DNA of 64,000 bases from Marivibrio halodurans (GCF_017963645.1 NZ_JAGMWN010000006.1:62001-126000); one strand, 5' to 3'; shown: positions 16,894 through 27,111, counted from the stretch's first letter. A program made the numbers and translations. Notes: generated by a model not told the origin, from the sequence alone.

Positions 16894-17838
16894 TTACCGA
16901 AGACAATCCCCGGGCTGGAGCCGCATGCCGCGCAGGAAGGCATCGCCCGGCACCGGCTTGCGCCCCGGCCGCTGTACCCGGCCGAGCCGGAGCGCCCCGT
17001 TCCCGCAGGCGACGGTCCCGTCGGCATCCAGGATCGTCCCGGGGGCCGGGTGCTCTCCCTGCCCTGCCGCCACCGGCATCTCCGCCGGACGGGCGTCGAT
17101 CAGCTTCAGCCGTTCGCCGCCATACTCGAAGAAACAGCCGGGCCAGGGGGTAAGCGCCCGTAATTGCCGGTCGATGTCGCGCGCCGAATGGGACCAGTCG
17201 ACGAAGCCCTCCGCCTTCTCGAGCTTGTGGGCATAGGTAATGCCCTCCCGCGATTGCGGTACCGGGTGGAGCCCCCCCCACGCCAGCCCGTCGAGCGCCT
17301 CCAGGATCAGCCGCGCGCCCAGTTCGGAGAGTTGATCGTGCAGATCGCCCGCCGTCGTGCGCGGCCCGATCGGCACCGGCTCCTCAAGGACCACCGGCCC
17401 GGTGTCGAGACCCGAGGCCATCTCCATGATGGAAATCCCCGTCTCCGCGTCGCCGGCCAGGATCGCGCGCTGGATCGGCGCCGCCCCGCGCCAGCGCGGC
17501 AGCAAGGAGGCATGAATGTTCAGGCATCCGTGACGCGGCACCGACAGATACGCCTCCGGCAGGATCAGCCCATAGGCCACCACCACCGCCGCGTCGAGGC
17601 CGAGCGCGCGGAAGGTCGCCAGTTCACGCTCGTCCTTCAGGCTGGCCGGATGGGCGACGTCCAGGCGGTGGCGTTCCGCCGCGCGGTGCACGGGGCTCGG
17701 CCGGGCCTGCTGGCCACGTCCGGCGGGGCGCGGCGGCTGGGTATAGACCCGGCGAATCCGATGCCCGGCCGCGACGAGCGCATCCAGCGCCGGAACCGAG
17801 AAATCCGGCGTTCCCATGAAGGCGATATCGAGGGTCAT
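16894..17838 (-). CDS. fmt: Methionyl-tRNA formyltransferase
   Basis: The 314-residue protein transfers the formyl group of 10-formyl-THF to initiator Met-tRNA. The N-terminal Rossmann domain has [12 protein letters not shown] and the catalytic segment [18 protein letters not shown], containing the Asn and His of the active site, followed by [14 protein letters not shown]. The C-terminal beta-barrel that binds tRNA occupies about residues 205-314. Length is normal. The gene follows def with 46 bp between them on the same strand, the classical def-fmt pair, so formylation and deformylation are expressed together. Confidence 0.97.
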   Translation of the reverse strand: MTLDIAFMGTPDFSVPALDALVAAGHRIRRVYTQPPRPAGRGQQARPSPVHRAAERHRLDVAHPASLKDERELATFRALGLDAAVVVAYGLILPEAYLSVPRHGCLNIHASLLPRWRGAAPIQRAILAGDAETGISIMEMASGLDTGPVVLEEPVPIGPRTTAGDLHDQLSELGARLILEALDGLAWGGLHPVPQSREGITYAHKLEKAEGFVDWSHSARDIDRQLRALTPWPGCFFEYGGERLKLIDARPAEMPVAAGQGEHPAPGTILDADGTVACGNGALRLGRVQRPGRKPVPGDAFLRGMRLQPGDCLR

Positions 17839-17884
17839 GGGCGCGGGCCGTGGCGTGATCCGGAATATAGGCCGGTCCGCACCG

Positions 17885-18412
17885 TCATTCGGCGGCCTGC
17901 AGGCGGCCCTGCTTCTTCAGCTTCTGAAGCTTGCGCAGGATCATCGTGCGTTTTAGCTGCGAGATATGATCCACGAAGGTGATGCCGTCGAGATGATCGA
18001 TCTCATGCTGCACGCAGGTGGCCAGCAGGCCGTCGGCCTCTATCTCGTGCGCGGCCCCCGTCTCGTCGAGATAGCGCAGCGTGATCCGCGCCGGACGCCG
18101 CACCTCGGCATATTGCTCCGGGAAGCTGAGGCACCCTTCCTCGTAGGTCGCCAGATCGTCGGATGCCGCCAGGATTTCCGGATTGACGATCTTCATCGGA
18201 CGCGGCGTCTCGTCCGCGCGGGCGATATCCATCACCAGCATGCGCTTGGACACGCCGACCTGCGGCGCGGCCAGTCCGATGCCCGGCGCGTCGTACATCG
18301 TCTCCAGCATGTCGTCGAGCAGCTTGCGGTCCTCGTCCGTCACCGTCTCCACCGGGTCGGCCTTGCGCTTCAACACCGGGTGGGGGGCGACGAGGATGGG
18401 GAGAATCGCCAT
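17885..18412 (-). CDS. def: Peptide deformylase
   Basis: A 175-residue metalloenzyme that removes the N-formyl group from nascent proteins. All three class motifs are present: [17 protein letters not shown] and QHEIDHLDG, giving the metal ligands Cys, His and His and the catalytic Glu. The lysine-rich tail ([14 protein letters not shown]) is usual for proteobacterial enzymes. ATG 18412 has aagga upstream at a suitable distance. It leads the def-fmt unit and is divergent from rmuC. Confidence 0.97.
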   Translation of the reverse strand: MAILPILVAPHPVLKRKADPVETVTDEDRKLLDDMLETMYDAPGIGLAAPQVGVSKRMLVMDIARADETPRPMKIVNPEILAASDDLATYEEGCLSFPEQYAEVRRPARITLRYLDETGAAHEIEADGLLATCVQHEIDHLDGITFVDHISQLKRTMILRKLQKLKKQGRLQAAE

Positions 18413-18562
18413 GGCGGATCCGCCGTCCTTTCGTCTTGAATGCAGGGTTTAGGTAAGGCGGGCATTCCGGGAGGTCAAGCGGCCTCGCTTTCCCGCGCCG
18501 GCCGCGCGGCTATGATGACGGCGCCGGGCCGGCTGCCCGGCCGGGTATAAGGATGGACGGCG

Positions 18563-20023
18563 ATGGCCTTCGAGGTAACGATGGAGATGATGCTGGCGGG
18601 CGCGCTGCTCGCCGGCGTGGCGCTGGGCGCGGCGCTCGCGCTGCTGGCCCGGCCGCCCGGCCGCGCGCGGGCGGCGGAGGAGAATGCCCGCGCGCTCGCC
18701 GATCAGCTCCATGCCGAGCAACTGGCCCATGGCGAGACGCGCGTGCGCCTGGAGGAGACCGCGCGCGCCCGCGCCGAGGGCCAGGAGCGCCTGTCGATGC
18801 TGGAAAGCCGGGTCGAGGCGCGCGAGCGCACCATCGCCGAGAAGGATACGGCGATCGCGCGCGTCGAACAGCGCCTGAAGGACCAGGAACAGGCGATCGC
18901 GGATTTCGAGAAGCTGAAGCAGGATTTCCTCGCCATCGCGAAATCGAGCGTGACGGCCACGGCCTCCGAACTCTCGACCAAGCTGCTCAACGATCACAAG
19001 CAGGAGAACGAGCTGTCCCGGAAGCAGTCCGAGGAACGGACCCAGAAGCTGACCGCCGATCTGCTGAAGCAGGTGGACGAACTGGGCCAGCGGGTCGTGC
19101 GTATCGACGAGGTGAGCCGGCACAATGCCGACGACGTCTCGACCGTGCTGCGCGCGTTGTCCGCCCCCGGAACCTCGGGGCACGCGGCGCAGACGACGCT
19201 CGGCAACGTGCTCAAGAGCTTCGGCCTGACGGAGGGGCGGGATTATCACCTCGAATATACCGTCACCGGCACGGGCGAGGACGGTGCCGGGCGGCTGCGC
19301 CCGGACGCCGTCGTCTTCCTGCCGAGCGACACGGTGCTGGTGATCGACAGCAAATCCTCCAAATACCTGCTGGAACTGGCCGAGGCGGAGGACGAGGGGG
19401 AGGAGGCGCTGGCCGCCGCGCGCAAGCGTTTCACCGAATCCATGCGCAAGCACCTCGCCGACCTGACGCGCAAGGATTACCGCAAGGCCGTGTCGGAGGC
19501 GTTGCAGGGCGCCGGGCGCCGGGCGGAAGCGCGCCAGGTACTGACCCTGATGTGGCTGCCGAACGAGGGGGCGGTGGAAAAGCTGGGCCATGCCGATCCG
19601 ACCTTCACCGCGAAGGCGGCGCAGGCGGATATCTTCGTCACGGGACCCAGCGGCCTGTGGTCCGCCGTCGGCATCGCGACGACCCGCATCCGCCTGCAGA
19701 CCCAGCACGACAACGCGGAGGTGATCCGCGATCTGGCGACCGACCTCGTCGACCGGCTGACGACGGCGCTCTCGCACGCGGAAAAGGTCGGCAACGCCAT
19801 CACCCAGGCGGCGAAGGGCTATGACGACTTCGCCGGGTCGATGAACCGCCGGGTGCTGCCGGTGATGAAGTCCATGGGCGGCAAGGGCCTCAGCCTGCCG
19901 GCCAAGGGCCTGCCCGGCCCGCTGCCGAAGCTGGATGTGCGCAAGGACGCGATCGACGCGGAGTCGGAGCCGGTCGACGAGGCCCCCCTGCTGTTCGGGC
20001 CGGAGGACGGGGAAAAAGGGTGA
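18563..20023 (+). CDS. rmuC: DNA recombination protein RmuC
   Basis: The 486-residue protein has a hydrophobic N-terminal segment (residues 8-30, MMLAGALLAGVALGAALALL), a coiled coil over about 35-200 and the RmuC endonuclease-like core (about 200-420, including DAVVFLPSDTVLVIDSKSS). RmuC family proteins limit inversions and recombination between repeats, and the core is related to restriction-type nucleases. ATG 18563 has taagga upstream. It is transcribed convergently with phoB, separated by only 27 bp that hold a small hairpin. Confidence 0.94.
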   Translation: MAFEVTMEMMLAGALLAGVALGAALALLARPPGRARAAEENARALADQLHAEQLAHGETRVRLEETARARAEGQERLSMLESRVEARERTIAEKDTAIARVEQRLKDQEQAIADFEKLKQDFLAIAKSSVTATASELSTKLLNDHKQENELSRKQSEERTQKLTADLLKQVDELGQRVVRIDEVSRHNADDVSTVLRALSAPGTSGHAAQTTLGNVLKSFGLTEGRDYHLEYTVTGTGEDGAGRLRPDAVVFLPSDTVLVIDSKSSKYLLELAEAEDEGEEALAAARKRFTESMRKHLADLTRKDYRKAVSEALQGAGRRAEARQVLTLMWLPNEGAVEKLGHADPTFTAKAAQADIFVTGPSGLWSAVGIATTRIRLQTQHDNAEVIRDLATDLVDRLTTALSHAEKVGNAITQAAKGYDDFAGSMNRRVLPVMKSMGGKGLSLPAKGLPGPLPKLDVRKDAIDAESEPVDEAPLLFGPEDGEKG

Positions 20024-20029
20024 GCCGGC

Positions 20030-20046
20030 CGGAAGGGACGCTTCCG
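20030..20046. terminator. Small hairpin between convergent rmuC and phoB
   Basis: Arms cggaag and cttccg flank a 5-nt loop in the 27-bp convergent gap. A T-rich stretch follows some bases later on the minus strand. It may act as a bidirectional terminator. Confidence 0.35.
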
Positions 20047-20050
20047 ACGC

Positions 20051-20752
20051 TCAGTGCGCCGGCGCTTCCAGCGCATAGCCGGCGGAGCGCACGGTGCGGA
20101 TCAGGTCGTCCCCACCGCCGTCGTTCAACGCCTTGCGCAGGCGCCGGATGTGGACGTCCACGGTCCGCAGCTCCACATAGACATCCCGCCCCCAGACCGC
20201 ATCGAGCAGCTGCTCGCGGCTGAAGACCCGGCCCGGATGCTCCATGAAATGCCGCAACAGGCGGTATTCGGTCGGCCCCAGCTTGATCTCCGTCTCGCCC
20301 CGGCGCACCCGGTGCGCGGCGAGGTCCATGCGGATATCGGCGACCGTCAGTGATTCCTCCGACAGCGCCGGACGGGAACGGCGCAGCAGCGCATGCACCC
20401 GCGCCGTCAGTTCCGCCGGAGAGAAGGGCTTGGGCACGTAGTCGTCGGCCCCCGCGTCGAGGCCGCGCACGGTATCCGCCTCCTCGCCCCGGGCGGTCAG
20501 CATGATGATCGGCAGTTGCTTGGTCGCGGAGCGGCGGCGAAGCTGGCGGCAGACCTCGATGCCGGAAAGCTGCGGCAACATCCAGTCGAGCAAGACCAGA
20601 TCGGGCGGATTCTCGTCGACGGCGACCAGCGCCTCCTCCCCGTCGGAGACGGCATCCACCTCGAACCCTTCATGTTCCAGATTGTAGCGCAGAAGCGTGA
20701 CGACCGCCGTTTCGTCCTCGACGATCAGGATGCGGGGTTTCAAGCCGCTCAT
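20051..20752 (-). CDS. phoB: Phosphate regulon response regulator PhoB
   Basis: A 233-residue OmpR/PhoB-class regulator. The receiver domain (residues 1-120) has the acidic pocket and phospho-acceptor Asp in DLVLLDWMLPQLSG near position 54. The winged-helix DNA-binding domain (about 135-230) contains LLRHFMEHPGRVFSREQLLD and the recognition helix RTVDVHIRRLRKAL. When phosphorylated by PhoR it binds Pho boxes, one of which lies upstream of pstS. It is the last gene of pstSCAB-phoU-phoB and overlaps phoU by 4 bp, so it is autoregulated through the operon promoter. Confidence 0.96.
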   Translation of the reverse strand: MSGLKPRILIVEDETAVVTLLRYNLEHEGFEVDAVSDGEEALVAVDENPPDLVLLDWMLPQLSGIEVCRQLRRRSATKQLPIIMLTARGEEADTVRGLDAGADDYVPKPFSPAELTARVHALLRRSRPALSEESLTVADIRMDLAAHRVRRGETEIKLGPTEYRLLRHFMEHPGRVFSREQLLDAVWGRDVYVELRTVDVHIRRLRKALNDGGGDDLIRTVRSAGYALEAPAH

Positions 20753-21531
20753 CGATCGGCCTTTCCTTCCTCCCCGTCGAGGGAAACGTCATCGGCCCCC
20801 TCGTCGAGAACGTCCTCCGGGTCCATTACCGTGTAGTTCGAGGAATCCGCCTTGGGCCGCTTCTCCGCCAGGGCCTCGCCCTCCACGTGGAAATGGATGA
20901 TCTCGGCGATATTGGTGGCGTGGTCGCCGATCCGCTCCAGGTTCTTCGCCATGAACAGCAGATGCGTGCAGGGCGTGATGTGGCGCGGGTCCTCCATCAT
21001 GTAGGTCAGAAGCTCGCGGAACAGGCTGGTATAGAGGCTGTCGACCTCCTCGTCGGCCTCCCAGACCTCGACCGCCTTCTCCACGTCGCCCTGCAGGAAG
21101 GCGTCCATGACGTCCTTCAGCATCGCCTGGGTCAACGCGCCCATGCGCGCGACGCCCCGGGTCAGCGGCGTCACCGGCATCTGGCTGAGCGCGGTGGCGC
21201 GCTTGGCGATATTCTTGGCGTAATCGCCGATGCGCTCCAACTCCGAGGCGCAGCGCAGGACCGCCAGAATGAAGCGCAAATCGTTCGCCACCGGTTGGCG
21301 CAGCGCCAGCATGCGCACGACGAGCGTGTCGATCGAGCGTTCGAGCGCGTCGATCTCCTTATCCTGCTTCTTGACCCGCGCGGCGAGCTTGTCGTCGCGC
21401 TTCTCCACCGCCCGCAGGGCATCCTGAAGCTGGGTTTCCGCCTGACCGCCCATCTGGGTGATCAGCTTGGTGAGCTTCTGGAACTCCTCGTCATAGGCGG
21501 CGACGATGTGATGTCCCGTATCGACCGACAT
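20749..21531 (-). CDS. phoU: Phosphate signalling protein PhoU
   Basis: The 260-residue protein has two PhoU three-helix-bundle repeats (about 20-115 and 125-220), each with the metal-binding E/D-x-x-x-D pattern around ELERIGDYAKNIAKR and NLERIGDHATNIAEI. PhoU connects the Pst transporter to PhoR and keeps the regulon off when phosphate is plentiful. A charged C-terminal tail of about 35 residues (ending DGEEGKADR) is longer than in E. coli. The gene overlaps phoB at its 3' end and follows pstB after 73 bp. Confidence 0.96.
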   Translation of the reverse strand: MSVDTGHHIVAAYDEEFQKLTKLITQMGGQAETQLQDALRAVEKRDDKLAARVKKQDKEIDALERSIDTLVVRMLALRQPVANDLRFILAVLRCASELERIGDYAKNIAKRATALSQMPVTPLTRGVARMGALTQAMLKDVMDAFLQGDVEKAVEVWEADEEVDSLYTSLFRELLTYMMEDPRHITPCTHLLFMAKNLERIGDHATNIAEIIHFHVEGEALAEKRPKADSSNYTVMDPEDVLDEGADDVSLDGEEGKADR

Positions 21532-21604
21532 TTCTTGTCACTTTCCAACCAAAGGGAAGCGGGCCCGGCCAGCTTCCCGAGTCTAGCATGATTCCCGCAT
21601 GACC

Positions 21605-22471
21605 TTAGCCGAAGCGGCCGGTGATGTAGCCTTGCGTCTTCTCGTCCCGGGGGTTGGTGAAGATCGTTTCCGTCTCGCCGTACTCCACCAGGATGCCGAG
21701 ATGGAAGAAGGCCGTCTTCTGGGAGACGCGCGCGGCCTGCTGCATCGAGTGGGTGACGATCACGATCGTGTAGTTCTCGCGCAGTTCGTGGATCAGGTCC
21801 TCGATCTTGGCCGTCGCGATCGGGTCGAGGGCCGAGCAGGGCTCGTCCATCAGGATCACCTCCGGCTGCACCGCGATGGCGCGCGCGATGCACAGGCGCT
21901 GCTGCTGACCGCCGGAAAGGCCGGTGCCGGGGGCGGCGAGGCGATCCTTCACCTCTTCCCACAGGCCCGCCTTGCGCAGCGCGCTCTCGACCAGTTCGTC
22001 GGTCTCCGCCTTGCCGCGCACGATACCGTGGATCTTCGGGCCGTAGGCGATGTTCTCATAGATCGATTTGGGGAAGGGGTTCGGCTTCTGGAACACCATG
22101 CCGACACGCGCGCGCAGATGCACCACGTCGACGTCGGGGGCGTAGATATCGTCGCCCTCCATCTCGATCGCGCCGGAGACGCGGCAGATATCCACCACGT
22201 CGTTCATCCGGTTGAGACAGCGCAGGAAAGTCGACTTACCGCAACCGGAAGGGCCGATCAGCGAGGTGACCTCCTTCTCCATGATATCGATATTGACGTC
22301 GAAAAGCGCCTGCTTCTCACCGTAATGGACGCAGACATCCTTACCGCTCATCTTGACCCGGCCGGTGCCCTCGGCCTGGGGGGCGGTGGGGGTGGGAACG
22401 GTGGAGGTGTCCACCTTCCCCATCTTTTGGACCGTCGCGTTGGCTTCGCCGGTTTCGGCCTGTTCGCTCAT
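21605..22471 (-). CDS. pstB: Phosphate ABC transporter ATP-binding protein PstB
   Basis: The 288-residue ATPase has Walker A (GPSGCGKST), the signature [15 protein letters not shown], Walker B ([12 protein letters not shown]) and the switch His in [14 protein letters not shown]. Before the ATPase core there is a poorly conserved extension of about 35 residues ([19 protein letters not shown]). It energises uptake of phosphate through PstC/PstA and takes part in PhoR signalling. It lies between pstA and phoU in the operon. Confidence 0.97.
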   Translation of the reverse strand: MSEQAETGEANATVQKMGKVDTSTVPTPTAPQAEGTGRVKMSGKDVCVHYGEKQALFDVNIDIMEKEVTSLIGPSGCGKSTFLRCLNRMNDVVDICRVSGAIEMEGDDIYAPDVDVVHLRARVGMVFQKPNPFPKSIYENIAYGPKIHGIVRGKAETDELVESALRKAGLWEEVKDRLAAPGTGLSGGQQQRLCIARAIAVQPEVILMDEPCSALDPIATAKIEDLIHELRENYTIVIVTHSMQQAARVSQKTAFFHLGILVEYGETETIFTNPRDEKTQGYITGRFG

Positions 22472-22545
22472 GACAACTCAGCTCCCAGTTGCTCGACGTT
22501 CGGTGGACACGTCGAAAAATCCCCGTCTTCCTAGTCCCCGCCTTC

Positions 22546-24336
22546 CTACCAGCGCTTCTCGAAGCGCTTGCGCAGAAGGACCGCGGTCAGGTTCATCGTG
22601 ATCAGGAAGGCCAACAGCACCATGATGGCCGCCGACGTCCGCTCGACGAAGGCGCGCTCGGGGCTGTCGGCCCAGATGTAGATCTGCACGGGCAGCACCG
22701 TCGCCGGGTCGGTGAAGCCGCCCGGAATGTCGACGATGAAGGCCACCATGCCGATCATCAGAAGCGGCGCGGTCTCGCCCAGCGCCTGGGCCATGCCGAT
22801 GATCGTGCCGGTCAGCATGCCCGGCATGGCAAGCGGCAGGACATGGTGCGTCATGGCCTGAATACGGCTCGCCCCCATGCCCAGCGCCGCCTCCCGGATG
22901 GAGGGCGGCACCGCCTTCAGCGCCGCGCGGCCCGCGATGATGATGGTCGGCAGGGTCATCAGGGTCAGCACCAGACCGCCCACCACCGGCGCGGAACGCG
23001 GCAGGCCGAAGAAGTTGAGGAACATCGCGAGGCCCAACAGACCGAAGACGATCGAGGGCACGGCCGCGAGGTTGTTGATGTTCACCTCGATCAGGTCGGT
23101 CCATTTGTTCTTCGGCGCGAACTCCTCCAGATAGACCGCCGTCATCACGCCGATCGGGAAGCTCAGCAACAGCGTCACCACCAGCGTGTAGAAGGAGCCG
23201 ACGACCGCGCCCCAGATACCCGCCTGCTCCGGCTCGCGGCTGTCGCCGGCGGTGAAGAGGGTGGTGTTGAACTGCTTCTCGACCAGCCCACGACGCTCCA
23301 GGTCCCAGAGATAGATCACCTGCTTGTCGGTAAGCCGGCGGTCCGATTCCGCGATCGGCAGATGCAGGATTTCCCACTCGCCCCTGAGCGCGTCGTTCTG
23401 GTTGGCGAGCGGCAGGATCACCTGGCCCGCGATCTCGGCGTTGTCGACCGAGGTCGCCTTCACCACACCGCCGTTGATGCGCACGAAGAAGGACGGCATC
23501 TCGTCCGTCAGTTCCTCCGCGTTGCCGGGATTGGCGATGCGGCGGCGCAGATCCTCTATCCGCTCGCGATCCGCGCCGATATCATATTCGAGGGAGGCGA
23601 TCGTGCTCTCGATGTCGGAGCGCGCTTCCTCCGTCCCGGCGTTCGCCAGACGCTCGCGGAACAGCTCGATCCGCCGCTCGTTCCCGGCGATGGTCTCCTC
23701 CAGGTCCGCGGCCCGTTCGGCCAGCAGACCCTTCACGTCGGAGAGGACGCCGCCGAAGTCGTTGGCGGTGGACAGCACGCGGACCTCGCCCGTCGTGCCG
23801 GTCGGCGAGGCGGTGCCGTTGACCGCGATCGTCTCGACCTCGACGGTCTTGCCCTTGAAGTAAATGTCCGCGTCGTCATCCAGCTTGACCTGGATATCGA
23901 CGGTTTGGCCGACGCTGTCCGGGTTCTCCAGGACATAATCGCGGAGTTGGCTGTCGGCGGAGCCGGAGAGCATCTCCAGCAGTTCCCGCCGCTCGCTCCG
24001 CCCCTCGATCCCCTCGAAGAGACCGGCGAAGGCGCCGCGCACGAGACCCCGGTAATTGCCGGAGCGCAGCGAGTCGACGCTGCCGTCGCCTTTCGGGTCC
24101 ACCTCGGCCTTCGTCAGTTCCACGCTCAGCGTCACATGGCTCTGCAGGAAGGCCGAATGGCCCTTCGAGATGATGTCGAAGAACAGGATCGCGATGAAGC
24201 ACATGGCGAGCCCGATGGCGATCAGCCCGTAGGCGCGGAACCGTTTCTCGGCGGCGTAGCGTCGGGCCAGGGACTGGCGGACGCGTTCGGACGCCTTCTT
24301 GGGATCGTTGAGCGGCGCGGCGGTGGTGTCAGTCAT
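22546..24336 (-). CDS. pstA: Phosphate ABC transporter permease PstA with long N-terminal extension
   Basis: At 596 residues this is about twice the length of E. coli PstA. The C-terminal 290 residues are the permease with the usual loop motif (AALKAVPPSIREAALGMGAS). The N-terminal 300 residues match the DUF3333-type extension of alphaproteobacterial PstA: one membrane helix near residues 35-55 and then a soluble part, containing a strong coiled coil around 210-270 (LLAERAADLEETIAGNERRI). The extension probably faces the periplasm; its function is unknown. The start overlaps the pstC stop by 8 bp. Confidence 0.94.
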   Translation of the reverse strand: MTDTTAAPLNDPKKASERVRQSLARRYAAEKRFRAYGLIAIGLAMCFIAILFFDIISKGHSAFLQSHVTLSVELTKAEVDPKGDGSVDSLRSGNYRGLVRGAFAGLFEGIEGRSERRELLEMLSGSADSQLRDYVLENPDSVGQTVDIQVKLDDDADIYFKGKTVEVETIAVNGTASPTGTTGEVRVLSTANDFGGVLSDVKGLLAERAADLEETIAGNERRIELFRERLANAGTEEARSDIESTIASLEYDIGADRERIEDLRRRIANPGNAEELTDEMPSFFVRINGGVVKATSVDNAEIAGQVILPLANQNDALRGEWEILHLPIAESDRRLTDKQVIYLWDLERRGLVEKQFNTTLFTAGDSREPEQAGIWGAVVGSFYTLVVTLLLSFPIGVMTAVYLEEFAPKNKWTDLIEVNINNLAAVPSIVFGLLGLAMFLNFFGLPRSAPVVGGLVLTLMTLPTIIIAGRAALKAVPPSIREAALGMGASRIQAMTHHVLPLAMPGMLTGTIIGMAQALGETAPLLMIGMVAFIVDIPGGFTDPATVLPVQIYIWADSPERAFVERTSAAIMVLLAFLITMNLTAVLLRKRFEKRW

Positions 24337-25726
24337 ACTGCTCTCTGTATTTCCGGACGACGCGAAGCGCGATGATGTTGAGGCCCAGGGTGGCGACGAA
24401 CAGCACCAGACCGAGCGCGAAGGCGGCGAGCGTCTTCGGGCTGTCGAATTCCTGGTCGCCGGTCAGCAGCGTCACGATCTGCACCGTGACGGTGGTGACA
24501 GCCGCGAAGGGATTGGCGGTCAGGTTGGCCGATAGGCCCGCCGCCATGACGACGATCATGGTCTCGCCGATCGCGCGGCTGACCGCCAGAAGAAGGGCGC
24601 CGACGATACCCGGCAGGGCGGCCGGCAGGACCACGCGGCGGATCGTCTCCGACTTGGTGGCGCCCAGGCCGTAACTGCCCTCGCGCATCGCGTTGGGCAC
24701 CGCCGTGATGACGTCGTCCGACAGCGAGGAGACGAAGGGGATGATCATGATCCCCATCACCGCGCCGGCGGCCAGCGCGCTTTCCGAGGCGACGTCGAGG
24801 CCGAGCGAATTGCCCAGTTCGCGCAGGAAGGGCGCAACCGTCAGGGCCGCGAAGAAGCCGTAGACCACGGTCGGAATGCCGGCCAGGATCTCCAGCACCG
24901 GCTTGACCACCGAGCGGAAGCGGCGCGAGGCGTATTCCGACATGTAGATGGCGGAGAACAGGCCGATCGGCGCCGCGACGCACATGGCGATGAAGGAAAT
25001 AAGCAGCGTTCCCGCGAACACCGGCACCGCGCCGAAGGCCCCGGAACTGCCCACCTGATCCTCGCGGATCGCGATCTGCGGCGACCATTTCAGGCCGAAG
25101 ATGAATTCCGTGAACGGCACCTGGGCGAAGAAGCGCAGCGCCTCGAACAGCAGCGACAGGACGATGCCGATCGTCACCAGGATGGCGATCGTCGAACTCA
25201 GCATCAAAAGCGCCATGATGATCCGCTCGACCCGGTTGCGCGCCCGGAACGTCGGATTGACCCGGCGATAGGCCAGCAGCAGGCCGCCCGCGCCGATCGC
25301 GAGGCTGAGCACGAACATCGCCATCAGGCTGATGTGATGGAGATTGGCGTAACGCTGCGCCGCCGCCTTGATCAGCGGCGAGGGGTCGCCGGAGGTGATG
25401 CCGCCGGATGCGAGGTTCCGGATATCGTTCATCACCAGGCCGACCTCGTTGGCGCTGAGGCCGGTCAACTCGCTCTCGATATCGGCGAGGATCAGGCTCT
25501 CGATCAGCATGCCCTCGCCGGCCATCCAGACGAGCAGCAGGGCCGCCGCGGGCAGCGCGCACCAAAGCGCGGCATAGAACCCGTAATAGCTGGGCAGGGA
25601 GTGCAGACGCGGCCCATCCGCCGCCCGGTACCGAAGAGCCCGATTCTGGCCGAGATAATACCCAGCCGCGATCAGACCCAAGAGCGCGATCACGAAGACG
25701 ACGGACATGCTTTCAGCCTCTCGCAT
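24329..25726 (-). CDS. pstC: Phosphate ABC transporter permease PstC with N-terminal extension
   Basis: The 465-residue protein has the permease core in its C-terminal 270 residues, with the family loop VPNAMREGSYGLGATKSE. The N-terminal part adds two or three membrane helices and a soluble loop (about 65-130), the arrangement of the DUF3708-type PstC of alphaproteobacteria. It pairs with PstA to form the phosphate channel. The first ATG may be 25726 or the internal ATG at codon 7 (MSVVFVIALLG), which looks like the true start of the first helix. Confidence 0.95.
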   Translation of the reverse strand: MREAESMSVVFVIALLGLIAAGYYLGQNRALRYRAADGPRLHSLPSYYGFYAALWCALPAAALLLVWMAGEGMLIESLILADIESELTGLSANEVGLVMNDIRNLASGGITSGDPSPLIKAAAQRYANLHHISLMAMFVLSLAIGAGGLLLAYRRVNPTFRARNRVERIIMALLMLSSTIAILVTIGIVLSLLFEALRFFAQVPFTEFIFGLKWSPQIAIREDQVGSSGAFGAVPVFAGTLLISFIAMCVAAPIGLFSAIYMSEYASRRFRSVVKPVLEILAGIPTVVYGFFAALTVAPFLRELGNSLGLDVASESALAAGAVMGIMIIPFVSSLSDDVITAVPNAMREGSYGLGATKSETIRRVVLPAALPGIVGALLLAVSRAIGETMIVVMAAGLSANLTANPFAAVTTVTVQIVTLLTGDQEFDSPKTLAAFALGLVLFVATLGLNIIALRVVRKYREQYD

Positions 25727-25876
25727 GCGGGCGGTGGATCAAATGACGAGGCCGCTCGGAAGGGGGCCGGGGCACCCCTTCCCCGAACGCCACGACGAAC
25801 GCGGAAGATCAAGGAACGAACGAATTAGGCGGGGACGGTGGGCGGCCGGCCCGGACCCGGACCGACCGCCACCAAC

Positions 25877-25888
25877 CGTCGTACGACG
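25877..25888. repeat. 12-bp palindrome just after pstS
   Basis: cgtcgtacgacg lies 8 bp past the pstS stop, in the 169-bp pstS-pstC gap. Such gaps often contain an RNA stabilising or attenuating structure that leaves more pstS than pstC message; that role is inferred here. Confidence 0.35.
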
Positions 25889-25895
25889 TGCCGAC

Positions 25896-26933
25896 TTACG
25901 AACCGATCGGGGTCAGGTTCTTGGCCGCGTCGCGGTACTGGGTACGCTCGGCTTCCGGCATCGGGATCAGACCCTTGTCGATCAGATAACCGTCCGGGCC
26001 CCAGGCGTTCTCGGAGGTGAACTCGTTGAGATACTCCTCCATGCCGGGGATCGTGCCGACATGGGCGTTCTTGACGTAGAACCACAGCGACCGGCTGACC
26101 GGATAGTCGCCGCTGGCGATCGCGTCGAAGGTCGGCGCGGTACCGTCGATCGTGGCGCCCTGGATGTCGTCGGCGTTCTGCTCCAGGAAGGAATAGCCGA
26201 AGATGCCGAAGGCGGCCGGGTTGGCTTCCAGCTTCTGAACGATCAGGTTGTCGTTCTCGCCGGCTTCGATGAACTTGCCGTCCTCGCGCATGGTGCCGGC
26301 CAGCTCCTCGAAGCGGTCCTCGTCCTCCTCGGCGATCTTCGCCATCGCCGGGATGCTCTCGGCGCCCTCGAGCATGACCAGCTCGACGAAGGCGTCGCGC
26401 GTGCCGGAGGTCGGCGGGGGCCCGAGAACCTCGATCTCCGCGTCCGGCAGGGCCGGGTCGATCTCGGACCACTTGTTGTAGGGATTCTCGACCAGTTCGC
26501 CGGCGTCGTTCGGCACTTCCTTGGCAAGCGCCAGGAAGATCTGACCGCGCGTCAGGGAGACCGTCTCGCCGTCCTTGGAGTTGGCGAAGACGATGCCGTC
26601 ATAGCCGATCTTGACCTCGGTCACCTTGTCGACGCCGTTCGCGGCGCAGTTCTCGATCTCCGAGGACTTGATGCGGCGCGAGGCGTTCGTGATGTCCGGA
26701 TGCTCGACGCCGACGCCGGCGCAGAACAGCTTCAGGCCGCCGCCCGAGCCGGTCGATTCGATCACCGGCGTCTTGTAGTCGGTGGTCTTGCCGAAGGTCT
26801 CGACGACCGACGTGGCGAAGGGGAAGACCGTCGAGGAACCGACGATGCGGATCTGATCGCGCGCCTCGGCGGCGCCGGCCATCGCGACGCAGCCGAAAGC
26901 GGCGATCGCGACGGTTTTCTGGAGTGCCTTCAT
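25896..26933 (-). CDS. pstS: Periplasmic phosphate-binding protein PstS
   Basis: The 345-residue precursor begins with a Sec signal peptide (MKALQKTVAIAAFGCVAMAG, cleavage likely after AEA). The mature protein starts RDQIRIVGSSTVFPFA, whose Ser/Thr residues bind phosphate, and contains TGSGGGLKLFCAGVG and the GTRDAFVE segment. I chose ATG 26933 because agga lies 11 nt upstream and it starts directly at the signal peptide; ATGs 26945 and 26960 are also in frame. It is first in the pst operon and sits downstream of the Pho box, so it should be strongly induced by phosphate limitation. Confidence 0.96.
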   Translation of the reverse strand: MKALQKTVAIAAFGCVAMAGAAEARDQIRIVGSSTVFPFATSVVETFGKTTDYKTPVIESTGSGGGLKLFCAGVGVEHPDITNASRRIKSSEIENCAANGVDKVTEVKIGYDGIVFANSKDGETVSLTRGQIFLALAKEVPNDAGELVENPYNKWSEIDPALPDAEIEVLGPPPTSGTRDAFVELVMLEGAESIPAMAKIAEEDEDRFEELAGTMREDGKFIEAGENDNLIVQKLEANPAAFGIFGYSFLEQNADDIQGATIDGTAPTFDAIASGDYPVSRSLWFYVKNAHVGTIPGMEEYLNEFTSENAWGPDGYLIDKGLIPMPEAERTQYRDAAKNLTPIGS

Positions 26934-27111
26934 GCTGAATTCCATCCTGGTGGTGTTCATTCGATAAGCGTGTTCGCGTCCGTCGGCGGTGCCCGGCGCG
27001 GACCCGCGCGACCCCCTTGGGCGGTCGCGTGAAAGCCCGAAACATCCCTCGCGCCCCGTCGACGTTGGCGCCGGATGTACGCCCGCTGGGCTGCGCTTTT
27101 ATGATGGAAAG

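Noticed and set aside
22489-24375. Plus-strand 628-codon frame opposite pstA
   Set aside because: Shadow of pstA; His/Gln/Arg-rich composition typical of antisense frames in GC-rich DNA.
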